The notes beneath the pieces are model-generated. The model saw only the letters and a program-made list of their open reading frames with translations. It was not told where the DNA came from and ran no database searches. From NCBI GenBank assembly GCA_035079385.1, contig JAVHKY010000035.1:434001-498000 (forward strand): a stretch of DNA of 64,000 nucleotides, read 5' to 3'. The DNA comes from Aspidiotus rigidus (taxonomy: Eukaryota; Arthropoda; Insecta; Hemiptera; Diaspididae). Position numbers and translations under genes: made by a program. This document shows, in pieces, positions 10,346-19,534 of this stretch; the stretch's first letter is position 1, and every line of letters starts with the position of its first letter.

Positions 10346-11455
10346 ACTGTATTACAATAATAAAAATTCATCAAGGAAAAGGGACTTCAGTGATGTGATT
10401 TTTTAAACCGCCTCGTACGCGAACGATTCTGTAGGAAAGGAGTAGAAATATACACCTTGTGTTCCGAGCACTTTACCTGTTTCGTACTTATTCACGCGGG
10501 AGGGATCTTCAACCGCATTCAAAAAAGTTGAACGCACTCGTATTTTCTAAAGTGTGATCGAAAATACGAACACCAATAAATTATGCTAAGATCAAGGGGT
10601 AGTATCGCATATGTGTGTGTATATCATATCAGTGTTCGCTTTGTGCCATCATATTTTGTATTCTAAACTGTCGTTGTGTGCTCGTAGTGAAAGAAGAAGG
10701 AAAAGATTGCTTGGGTATCACCACTACTACTCAAATCGGTTGTAATTTTACCATCTCATACATGTACGATCGTGCTGTTACATGCGTTTTGTCGATCGTC
10801 AGCGACGATGATAGCGTTTAAGGGTTTGTATAAGGTTACAGTAGAGGGAGGAAAACCTGTTGCTCTTTATAATACCCCGACTTCTCTAGCCAATCGGATA
10901 TCGAACTGGTGTGTGCTCTACGGTGCCCGTGACCGAGAGCAGGACGATCGAACGCGAACTGATACGAACGCCCTTGAACATTGTAGCAGTTTCTTTGAAT
11001 GTAATACAACATAGTCGCAAATGTCGAACACTCGATCTCGAACAGTCATAGTGAGCCGGTCCGTATCACTGTAGTGTAACAAGTGTAATATACAGTTTCG
11101 CATAAGATGTCGCCCAGCGTTGGTTTTTTTTATTATTCAAACTTCAGGTATGTTCAATAACTTTAATGATATATTTCGTAATTTATCGTATGTATTTCGA
11201 GGAGTGCAGAATTTGGAGTGTGAAATTTAAACGGTCCTGGTGGAGAGTATAGACTCCGAGTAAGAGAAGGAAATTTATTGAAGGCGAATTTTCTTGGGAG
11301 AGTAGATTCTGTCGCTTTACAGAGAAGGAGAGATGATGTCGATCCTGCGTCTCAGACTCAGAGGAGATGGAAAAGATTAAAGAACCTTAAATTCAAAATG
11401 TAAGTGTAGTAGAAATTTCTCTTGACAAGGGACAAAAAATTAGATGAAAGATGAT
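10346..11455. other. Spacer without recognised gene
   Basis: Contains short plus-strand frames at 10615-10821 and 10772-11014 without recognisable domains, and a short TG run near 10,610. Nothing convincing in either strand. Confidence 0.4.
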
Positions 11456-11519
11456 GTGACGCCACTTTTGGCTTTATTCTATGTAGCGCCAAACGGAATA
11501 AAGCCAAAAGTGGCGTCAC
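11456..11519. repeat. Perfect 24-bp inverted repeat (hairpin or foldback)
   Basis: The arms 11456-11479 and 11496-11519 are exact reverse complements (24 of 24) separated by 16 bases. The outer ends read GTGACGCC and GGCGTCAC. Flanks carry similar short words (AGATGA on both sides), which may be a target duplication. It could be a very small foldback element or an RNA hairpin; the sequence does not decide. Confidence 0.85.
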
Positions 11520-11609
11520 AGATGAGATCGTTTCAGAATTTGGAAAAAAATTACATTGAAGAGAACAGAGGAACGTCGTTCGGCAGAGTAGGAGATGACG
11601 AATTCAACT

Positions 11610-12150
11610 TTTTTTGACTACCTTCAATTAGAGTCACCCAGCTGGAGCTATAGAGAAGGTCTTGAAACAGAAATTCAATGGGAAAATGCTTTCGAAGAGG
11701 GGTATAGAAATTCGAAAAAAAAAAATCTCGTACAACATCCAATCTTTAAATTGCATTTAAGAGAAACCAGAATTGGAGACAACTATCTTTGCTTGATGAT
11801 GGTTGTTTACCCGAAAGCGATCGCAATTCATATATTTTTCTGCGATTCTCGTAATTTTTTCTTTGTTTACTCTCTTGAAATATTCTGAAGTTTTCGGTCA
11901 GGATAATATTGATTGTTTTATACTGCTGATTTCAGCTTATATATTTTCCTATTTTTGCGAATTCAGTATTTTTCTTCTCTTTTATTTATTCGTATCTAAC
12001 CGTGACTTGGTGGACCGAAACGATATCACCCAACTGGAACTAGAGAGAGAGAGAAAGTCTTGAAACTGAAATTCAAAGAGAAAATGCTTTTGACAAGGAA
12101 TATAAAAATATTTGAAAGAGAAATCTCGTACAACAATCAAGGTCACCGAT
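11610..12150. repeat. Two diverged copies of a ~140-bp segment
   Basis: The segment at about 11,620-11,760 (CACCCAGCTGGAGCTATAG, then GTCTTGAAACAGAAATTCAA, then ATCTCGTACAACA) recurs at about 12,018-12,143 with the same order of words. The first copy lies in a 97-codon frame (11595-11888) and the second in a broken frame, so a decayed exon duplication is possible but not shown. Confidence 0.5.
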
Positions 12151-12840
12151 TAGAAATACTGTATTCATACGCGACGACGAATGAAATCAGACAATAATAT
12201 CCTCGGTCAAGGAGTATAATATTGTATCTGTAGTAGTGTTTCGTCTGTATACACAAACGCTTTGTACGTAAAGGTTCACTCACTAGTAGGACGTTCTAAA
12301 GGAATAAAACATTTACAAAGTGGGTTTCAAGAAAGTCGCTACAAACTCAACGTCACTGATCAGTTGGCGTTGACATAACGCATCCAGCAAAGGTTGCACA
12401 GCTTCATTAGCGTCAAGTCGCTTGGGAAGCACTGTATATTAACACATTATAATCTTTTACTAATGTTTCCTCGATTTATTCATATTTTGATAACAACCGG
12501 AGCTATCTTGAAGGCGAGCGTTAAGTCTACAGATAGGCGCTATAGCATTCGAAAGGACTCCAATTCGAGGAGTGATGAAAATATAAGAAGCCAGAAATTA
12601 CGTAGGCGACAGGCAAAATAAAACATTTAATTTATGTAGATTCGAGTTGAATTATCGTCTGCTGAAAATTTCTCACCTTATGAAGATATTTTTTACGGCA
12701 AGAATAAAAATTTATTTGTAGCACTTTGAACACCGCGTCCTTTAAAGGTACAGAATTTCGTTCTTAATTCTCGAAAACTCTAATCGTTCTTGAGGAGAGG
12801 CTAGAGTAAGATGCGCTGAAGAGAGAGTCGTGAAAGTTAT
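12151..12840. other. Spacer, nothing supported
   Basis: Only short unsupported frames, for example 12394-12621. No recognisable domain or repeat. Confidence 0.35.
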
Positions 12841-13320
12841 AGAAAAAAAACGACGGTTTCCTTAACGAAATTAAACGAGGAACGCTGGAAACCTGGTTTT
12901 GGTATTGAGAATTCAAGCAAGTAGAAAACTAGTATGGAGGAGGCCTAGACCTACTATAAACCTAGTATAAAATAGGATGCCATCAGTGACCTGGACCTAT
13001 TTTAGGGACTTCGAAATATATAGGTCGAGAGTTGAAATTTTTGTAAGTCCCCTTCTTATCATGTATAGTTTGGAGATTAGGCTCCAGAGAAGAAATTTTT
13101 CCAAGTTCCCTTCCTGTCATAAACTTATAGCTCGAACGTCAAACTTTTTCTTAGTCCCTTTCCTGTCGTATATAGCTCGCGAATCGAGATATTTCTAAGT
13201 CCCCTTCCCATTATACATGGTTCCAGAGTCAAAATTTCAACAGGGAACCTGTTCTATGGGGGGCTTCCTGAGAAGTCCAGCGAAAAACTAGGAAAAATCT
13301 CGGCTCTCGGGCTATACAGG
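12841..13320 (+). repeat. Dispersed repeat A with a short tandem array, copy 1
   Basis: Opens with ACGACGGTTTCCTTAACGAA, passes through GAGGCCTAGACCTACTATAA and CCTAGTATAAAATAGGATG, and ends in four or five units of about 55-60 bp built on GAAATTTTTCCAAGTCCCC and TATATAGCTCGAGAGTC. A second copy starts near 13,775. The same block, in reverse complement and the same order, is at 58,880-59,620. Confidence 0.7.
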
Positions 13321-13324
13321 GTTT

Positions 13325-13560
13325 GCCAAAAATATCTTAACAGTTAAATGGGGATTTGGATTAAATTTATTGTAAGCCAAAAAGGTGAAACGTTAGAGGT
13401 ATAGTTCAAAAGTATAAAATTTGTGTCTCATTATCTTCAATTTGCGCCGAATACAAAGTTTCTACATCTTCTCTGAGCCAAGTTATGGATCGAAAAGTGC
13501 TAAAAATGCCAAGATTTCTCAAATAAGAATCTGAAAATTCACTCATCTATTTTTAAGGTT
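13325..13560 (-). repeat. Dispersed repeat R, copy 2 (inverted)
   Basis: Reverse complement of the unit at 10,120-10,345: AACGTTAG, a T-rich middle, TTTCTACATCTTCTCTGAGC and AAGTTATGGATCGAAAA in reversed order, with the ATTTAAC end near 13,340. Confidence 0.55.
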
Positions 13561-13774
13561 CATGGTTATTCAAGTATTATTTTCGGAATCAGCGTTAAAG
13601 GCTCTAGCCGGGTAGGGGGGGGGGGTGGCCTTGGTCGAAAAATGTTTCAAATGTCCGTCAAAATGTTGTCCCCAATGAGGAAACTGAAAACCCTAAAAAT
13701 TGGACCCATCCACTCACCCACATAGGCTGCAGAGTCATTTTTAGGTCTAGAATCCAAACGGCTGTATCTTAGAC

Positions 13775-14110
13775 AAAAAACGACGGCTTCCTTAACGAAG
13801 TTGAACGAGGAACGCAGGGAACCTGTTTTATGAGTCATATAGAATTAGTATTGAGAATTTAAGGAAGCCTACACCTAGATAAAGCTAGTATAAAGAAGGC
13901 CTAGATCTACTATAAGCCTAGTATAATATAGTTTGAAAGTCTAGATTTTTCTCGAATTTCGAGCTATATATGATAGAAGGGGGACTTGGAAAAATTCATA
14001 TTATACTTGGCTCGAAAGTTGAAATTTTTTCTAAGTCCCTCTCCTATCATAGCTCGAGAGTTGCAATTTTTCCAAGTCCCCCTCGTGTCTTATACAAGCC
14101 GTAAGCCCGC
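13775..14110 (+). repeat. Dispersed repeat A, copy 2
   Basis: Begins AAACGACGGCTTCCTTAACG and repeats the order seen at 12,841: AGGAACGCAGGGAACCTG, CCTAGATCTACTATAAGCC, then AAATTTTTCCAAGTCCC units. The short unit also occurs alone near 15,360-15,440, 16,715-16,870 and 60,545-60,610. Confidence 0.65.
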
Positions 14111-14270
14111 TAAATATTATAAAATTTCAAATTATTTTCAAAGTTCTTGATATTTATTTATCATTAGTATTCTTGTAGTTCAATTTCTAATCTAATCCTT
14201 TTAATTTCCAATTTTTCAATTTCGTTTTTTTTTATCGTTGATATTTTGTTTCACACTTTCAATCTCGCTC

Positions 14271-14837
14271 TTAATATCTTCTCTGATAGTTGGATGCCAT
14301 ATTTTTAGAAGATCCTTTGCGCATTCTTCTTTCTGGATCTATGCTGAAAAATTTGTCATTTTTTGTGGATTGTTGGAGGAGGGGTAGATAACTTCCTATG
14401 TAATGATACAGTTGTCCAAAAATTTTGAAAGTTGTAAATATGTTTGGAACTTCATTACACCCTAAAGAAATCATTGAAAGCCCATGCAAATTATTAAGAA
14501 AATGAGAAGATCTATTATCTCTTCCGTCTAATAGTTTTTGAAGAAGATCCGGCATTGAGGGTAAATCAGGTAACTTAATCTTACCACCCCCGCAACAGAA
14601 ATTTTGATCTTCAGTTTCAAATAATTTTCCATCGCAAAATGTGCACGTAATTGCCAGGTTCCCAATTGAACTTATACTGGTATATTCTTTCTCAATAATG
14701 TACCTAATGAATGGACTATTATCGCTCTGACAATCATTTTCCACATTATTTTCTGATGTCAAAATTTCGGAATTGACACGAGCCCTCTTCCCTTTGTTCG
14801 TCAACCGCCATAGATTTGCTTTCTTGCGTTTTGGCAT
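14271..14837 (-). pseudogene. Helitron replicase N-terminal fragment
   Basis: A 188-codon frame starting MPKRKKANLWRL. Residues 60-160 match the zinc-finger and start of the helitron-like domain of animal Helitron proteins: ITCTFCDGKLFETED, then FCCGGGKIKLPDLPSMPDLL, then SSHFLNNLHGLSMISLGC and FTTFKIFGQLYHYIGSYLP. A functional Helitron protein would continue for well over a thousand residues through the rolling-circle nuclease and Pif1 helicase. Here the frame degenerates after about residue 165 and none of those domains follows, so this is a truncated copy. Neither the TC start nor the CTRR hairpin end was located. Confidence 0.75.
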
Positions 14838-15904
14838 TCCAATTAGATTGACATCCGTTACTTTGATATTGAATTTTCGAAATTGACGTGAATCGTTTTT
14901 CTTTTCTTAGTCCTCACGTTAAATTTGAAATTATGAAAGACAACCACCACTTCTTCAGATAATTGCTAAGCAAAATCTTTATCGTAACCCTACACTATTC
15001 GATTACTCATAGTATGGGTATTCAAAACCTCTCCGGTTAAAAAGAACCACTTTCCAAAAATGATTGGCTAGCACATATTAATTTTCGATGAACGTCAACA
15101 AAAATGATTGCTTAGCATTTTTAATCAATATATTAACGAATGATACAGATTTTTCATCTCTTGAATCATTCATGACACCCCCCCCCCCCCCCCGCTAAGC
15201 ACAAAGATACTACACGCCATTCGCCTGATTTCGTAACTTCAAATTTATTACGCATAAACCTTCTCCTAGGCAAGCTAAAGCAATGGAAACAAATTCCAAG
15301 TTCGTAGGTGAAATAGGAATAAAGTTAAATGGATTTGCGATTTTGCAACTTCTCTTTATATAATAGATAGCTCGATAGTCGAAATTTTTCCAAGTCCCCC
15401 TCCTATTATAAATGGTTCGAGAGTAGAAATTTTTTCAAGTTGTTTGCTGGACGGCAGACGGCGCACGGCAAATTTCTCAGAAAGCCCCCATAAAACAGGT
15501 TCCCTGTTAATAATGATCGTACAGCAATGTAACTTGGGGACATTTTAGGATATGAGAACTTCCATCCATGTTATTAAAAAAAATAATAATAATTCATATT
15601 TTCCCTAGTTTCTAGCAATAACAAAACTTCAAACTAGAATAATAAAAAAAATTAGGGGGAGGCAACCGGGAAAAATCATTCATTTAAAGCGCCATACCCT
15701 CTACTACAACATACATTAGTACCATAGTCCTTGGTGAGATGGAACATTTCCAAAAAAATCAATATTTAATGAATTTCTGTGATTTTTCCATGAATAGCGG
15801 GGTGAACTACGACTGCTACCGCAATAGACCGTGTGAAATCAATAGTCAATGTTCGAGCTGAAAAATACGCACCGGGATGAAATGGGAATGTAGATAGACC
15901 AAAA
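14838..15904. other. Spacer with a C homopolymer run and a short repeat-A unit
   Basis: A C run of roughly 16 bases lies near 15,178-15,194. Single units of the short repeat (GAAATTTTTCCAAGTCCCCC) occur near 15,380-15,440. No gene seen. Confidence 0.5.
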
Positions 15905-16480
15905 ATATATTTTCAGTATTTCGTTTATCGATTTGGTCAATTCTTATGTGAACACATCCGCGGATTAGGGGGAGTGCTTTAGATTGAGAAAAATAGTTGA
16001 AAAATTCTCCAGTCGCTGGAACAGTCTAAAAACAGTAGAGAAGTGAGAAGATCCGCTTTTTCACCCTGGAGGACCGTGAGTTTTGGTATTTCATTCATAA
16101 ATTAGATCAATTTTTATGGAAACATGTCCGTCGAGTTCGAAAAAAATAGTCCAAAAATTCTCCAGTCTCTGGAACGTTCTGGAAGGGACAAATAATCGAG
16201 AAAATCCATTTTCTCAACCTGGAGGACAGTGAGCTTTTGTATTTCGTTCATCAATTAGGTCAATTTTTATGTAAACACGTCCGTCGAGTTCGAAGAGAAT
16301 AGTCAAAAAAATCTCCAGTCAATGGAATGGTCTGGAAATGACGAAAAATCGAGAAAATCAACTTTTACAACATGGGTTTTGGTATATCGTTCGTCAATTA
16401 GGTCAATACTTAAGTAAACATGTCCGTCGAGTCCGAAAAAAATAGTCAATAAATTTTCCAGTCCTACCCGACTGGAGCCT
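15905..16480. repeat. ~150-bp tandem repeat, four copies
   Basis: Anchors resembling GTATTTCGTTCATCAATTAG occur near 15,917, 16,084, 16,236 and 16,380 (spacings 167, 152 and 144). Each is followed by GGTCAATTTTTATG, CACGTCCGTCGAGTTCGAA, AAATTCTCCAGTC and a GACGAAAAATCGAGAAAATC-like segment. The first copy is the most diverged. Confidence 0.75.
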
Positions 16481-16549
16481 TTCACTTTCAAATCAAGTAT
16501 AATATGGAAGTTTAAACAATTTTTAATTTTTGAGAATTTTGGTAAATTG

Positions 16550-16715
16550 CTCAATTTTTGGCACATTTTGGTCCATAACTCGGCTCAGAAAAGTCGTAGA
16601 GAGTTGATATTTGGCACAAATTGAAGATAAAATTGAGATACGAATTTCATAGATTTAAAGTTTGCGTCTAACATTTCTCTTTTTAACAGTCAACATCTTT
16701 TTGGCGGACCGTATA
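16550..16715 (+). repeat. Dispersed repeat R, copy 3
   Basis: Same unit and orientation as 10,120-10,345: TTGGTCCATAACTCGGCTC, AGAAAAGTCGTAG, an A-rich middle, then AACATTTCTC and TTAACAGTCAACATCTTT. Several repeat-A units follow to about 16,920. Confidence 0.6.
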
Positions 16716-17449
16716 TATGATGGGAGAGGGACTTGAAATAATTTCTACCTGTAAGCTATATGTACACAAAAGGATTTGAATTTTTTCTATGTTTAGAAAA
16801 ACTTCATCCGGCGAGCTAGTATATATAATAGGAGTCAGAATTTTTCCAAGTTTTTCGCCGGACGGCGCACGGCCAATTTCCCAATCCCCCCCCCCCCCTA
16901 GAACGGGTTCCCTGTTAAAAACTGATCTCTGTGATATCATCAGGTTGTGACGTCACAAGACTGACCTATGACTCCTCAAACTGTGACGTCACAGGCCCCG
17001 CCACAAGTTACATGTCATAGAAGGGGACAAAACTCGAAAATAGATATGAGGAATCGGGGGTTTGTGTGATATCAATCCGAAGGGAAGATTCGTCGCGAGT
17101 CCAGGGTGGTGGGAACGTGGACATTGTCTGTCGATAAATGAGATGACGTGAGGTTTGAGAAACTGAGGCCAGGAAATTGGAGGTCAGGATGAGTCTACGA
17201 TAAAAGCGAAACTGGACATAGGCTGAGTTTGGGACTCTTACGGAAAGCTCCCAATCCTAGTAGGGTGAAGAAATTATATGTATTCAAGGTCGCTTAAGTA
17301 GTTCGGCAGTGAATATCAAAGCACAGATTCTCTAACCGAGGGGTTCTGCTCCTACCCTAATTTGGATCCGTTTCTGAAGTATAGTCGGTGGTTAGGAGAT
17401 TCCGATAATTATAATCTTTCTAATGAGGCCATGTCTCGATGTACATCCA

Positions 17450-18790
17450 TTGTGATCCTGTTAAAATGTTATATCTTTTTCCAACCCCTCCCTAATTTAA
17501 AATTCCAGGACGAAATTTGAATTTGCGAGCCTCCCTCTCCTTATTGAGGATGGCGATGTTACGCCGATCCGCGGACTCTGCAGCAAAGTTGCCGAAACCG
17601 TGAACTCCGCAACTACTTTGCCGAGTACGTGTATTCCGCAGAGAAATTGCCGAACACACGTATTCGGCAGTATGGTTCAGCCAATCAGAATGTATGTAAA
17701 CAACTGAATATGAAAATATTATAAAATGAATGTATGAAGAAGAAGGGTTAGGTTAGAAAATGGATTCCATCATACACGCAGCTGCAAATTTTTGTCAATT
17801 ATCACTACCAAAATTTCGAATAAGCTTACTTTTATAATATTCAAGCATCCTCCTCATTGGTCAATAGTGCTGTCGAATCCACGGATTTGGTAGAAAATCG
17901 TCTGCCTGATTCAAGGACTCGGCAAAAACTTCCGTGGAATCGACAAAAAATCCACGAATTCACCAACATTTTTTAAAATCTATAGAATCGGCAAAGTAGT
18001 TGCTAAGTCCACGGATTTGGCAATTTTTCTGCTAACCCGCGGATTTGGCGATTACTTGAATTTTACGTAACAGCGACACCTCAAATTTATGTCAAAAATT
18101 TTCGATTTTGTGAGGCCCCACCCCCTACCAACTCCTTCATTCTTTGATAGGCATTATACTAGGCTCTACTAGGCTCGACATGCAGTATACTAGGATCTTA
18201 TACTAAGCTTCACATTCAGTATATACTAGGATGGCGATACCTCGGGATCTCAAACCTATTGAACCACGAGTCTAGTGTATTGTAAGCCTTGAATATACTG
18301 AGTTAAAATAGGCCCAAGTCATATAAACGGAGGTTCGGAGTTATACTAGGCTATAATTAGGCTGAAAAGAGCCCGTCAGTGAACTATGAGCCTACAGTCT
18401 CTAATATAGGTACTAGTCAGAAGTAGGCATCGCTAGATTAAGAAGTGGACGGGTTTTGGAGGATCACGTAAACATACATGAAACATGATCTTTACTTATT
18501 TGGCTACGCCAGAAAATTTTTTCAAAATATATGCTGGGAAAAAATACATATCTTTGAATTTCGTCTCACCTGTTCTTTTCAATTCCTGAGAAAATACGTG
18601 GAACAATTTTTTTGTAATGAGTGAATAATGAAATAGTTCGACAAAAGAGGAAGGGGGAGAAGGAAATAAGGAGCGTGAGAAATCGTTAATCTTCACTCTT
18701 CCTTCCTCTTCAAACGAAAATAGGAGTAATACAAACTTGCCTCTTCATATATTTGAATAAACAAGCCTCGGGTCTATCAAAGCCACTCGA
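17450..18790 (-). repeat. PLE-associated trailing segment, left copy (minus)
   Basis: This segment, without its internal insertion, is the reverse complement of 62,160-63,080. Shared landmarks include CAACCCCTCCCTAATTTAAA (17,483), TTATTGAGGATGGCG (17,541), AGGCCCCACCCCCTACC (18,113), ACTAGGCTCGACATGCAGTA (18,168), GGACGGGTTTTGGAGGATC (18,447) and GCCTCTTCATATATTTGAAT (18,740). In both places it continues directly from the 3' tail of a Penelope-like element, in the same relative orientation. Confidence 0.75.
17557..18072. mobile_element. 516-bp TIR element with 4-bp target duplication
   Basis: The outer ends are TGTTACG and CGTAACA. The inverted similarity continues inward through TCCGCGG, GCAG and TTGCC, spaced alike at both ends. 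GCGA flanks it at 17553-17556 and 18073-18076. The related segment at 62.9 kb lacks it and reads straight through (TTATTGAGGATG, TCAA, CACCTCGAA, read on the minus strand), which is an unoccupied site differing only in the four duplicated bases. The interior repeats TTCGGCA and CCACGGATTTGG motifs and encodes nothing, so it is a non-autonomous, MITE-like element. Superfamily not assigned. Confidence 0.8.
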
Positions 18791-18939
18791 CGAAATCTAT
18801 TTTCGAACTTTAATCTATGGTACCACGCAGTAATCATCTCAAAAATAATCACACTGACCTTGACACATTCCTACCTCCTCCTGCCATCCAAGAGGCATTC
18901 AACTTGCCTAACTTCTCATCCTGATGAACCTGCTTTTTG

Positions 18940-19355
18940 TTATTGAAAACGTACTCAAGAGAGTAAGGAAATACAAAACCGCAGAAAAAATCTAGAAAAT
19001 TCGAAGTGGTTGCGGTTGAAAATCCATCTTCAGCAAGAACTGATCCAAAAATGAAACGAACCTACAACACCAAGTCTAGAAAGAAAAAAAAATGCCTGTT
19101 CAGCGCGATGACACCACCCGTATTCGTATGACGAATTATTTTCTACATGGTCTAGGGCAGTGCGTTTGAAATACGAATTCTCCTTGTAGAGAAGCACTTC
19201 AGAACCCTCCCGGAAACTATACCCACTGGTAATTAAGTGGTCAGCGAATGCCGAGTCTCTCTCACTGCCCTTCTCTCAGGCTTTCTTATGTTCAGCCACT
19301 CTGATCTTCAGCTGCCGACCAGTCTGTCCGTTGTGAACGCTCTTACAGTTTTACT
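18940..19355 (-). pseudogene. PLE-3: 3' part of a Penelope-like element
   Basis: On the minus strand this matches PLE-4 closely: CTGAAGATCAGAGTGGCTGA (19,300-19,281) and CTCGGCATTCGCTGACCAC (19,249-19,231) are the GIY-YIG region, then GGGTTCTGAAGTGCTTCTC and the last coding part. A stop follows the AAGAAAGCC segment, so it is dead. The 3' tail with a hammerhead-like motif lies at 19,003-19,040. The copy is 5'-truncated inside the endonuclease, near 19,355, where it meets an oppositely oriented PLE tail. Confidence 0.75.
19003..19040 (-). ncRNA. Hammerhead-like motif of PLE-3
   Basis: On the minus strand CUGAAGA (19033-19027) is followed by U, GGAU, UUUC, AACC, then GCAA and CCAC. Spacing is identical to the motifs at 62,059 and 63,959. 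GAAA is mutated to GCAA, so it is probably inactive. Confidence 0.45.
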
Positions 19356-19363
19356 CAGTAGAA

Positions 19364-19510
19364 AGTTTTTTTTTTCCTTTCTATCTCAAGTTGATGTTGT
19401 CGGTTCGTTTCATCGTTGGGTCAGTTGCTTTCTTGTTCTCGCTGAAGATGGTTTTCCACCAAAAGCACTTTGAATTTTTTAAATTTCTTCTACGGTTTTC
19501 ACAATTCTTT
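19364..19510 (+). mobile_element. Isolated PLE 3' tail abutting the wech-like gene
   Basis: From a T-rich run (19,364) through TTGATGTTGTCGGTTCG, CGTTGGGTCAGTTGCTTTC and AATTCTTTACTCTCTTG this is the same tail as at 61,988-62,140 after PLE-4. It includes the hammerhead-like core CUGAAGA at 19442-19448, followed by GGUU, UUCC and ACC, but has lost one base and the G of GAAA. It lies head-to-head with PLE-3 and ends about 25 bp before the likely wech-like start codon. Confidence 0.7.
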
Positions 19511-19534
19511 ACTCTCTTGTGTATATTGTTCATC

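Noticed and set aside
17739..17752. GGGTTAGGTTAG, resembling the insect telomere repeat TTAGG
   Set aside because: Only two units, inside the 516-bp TIR element; no array.
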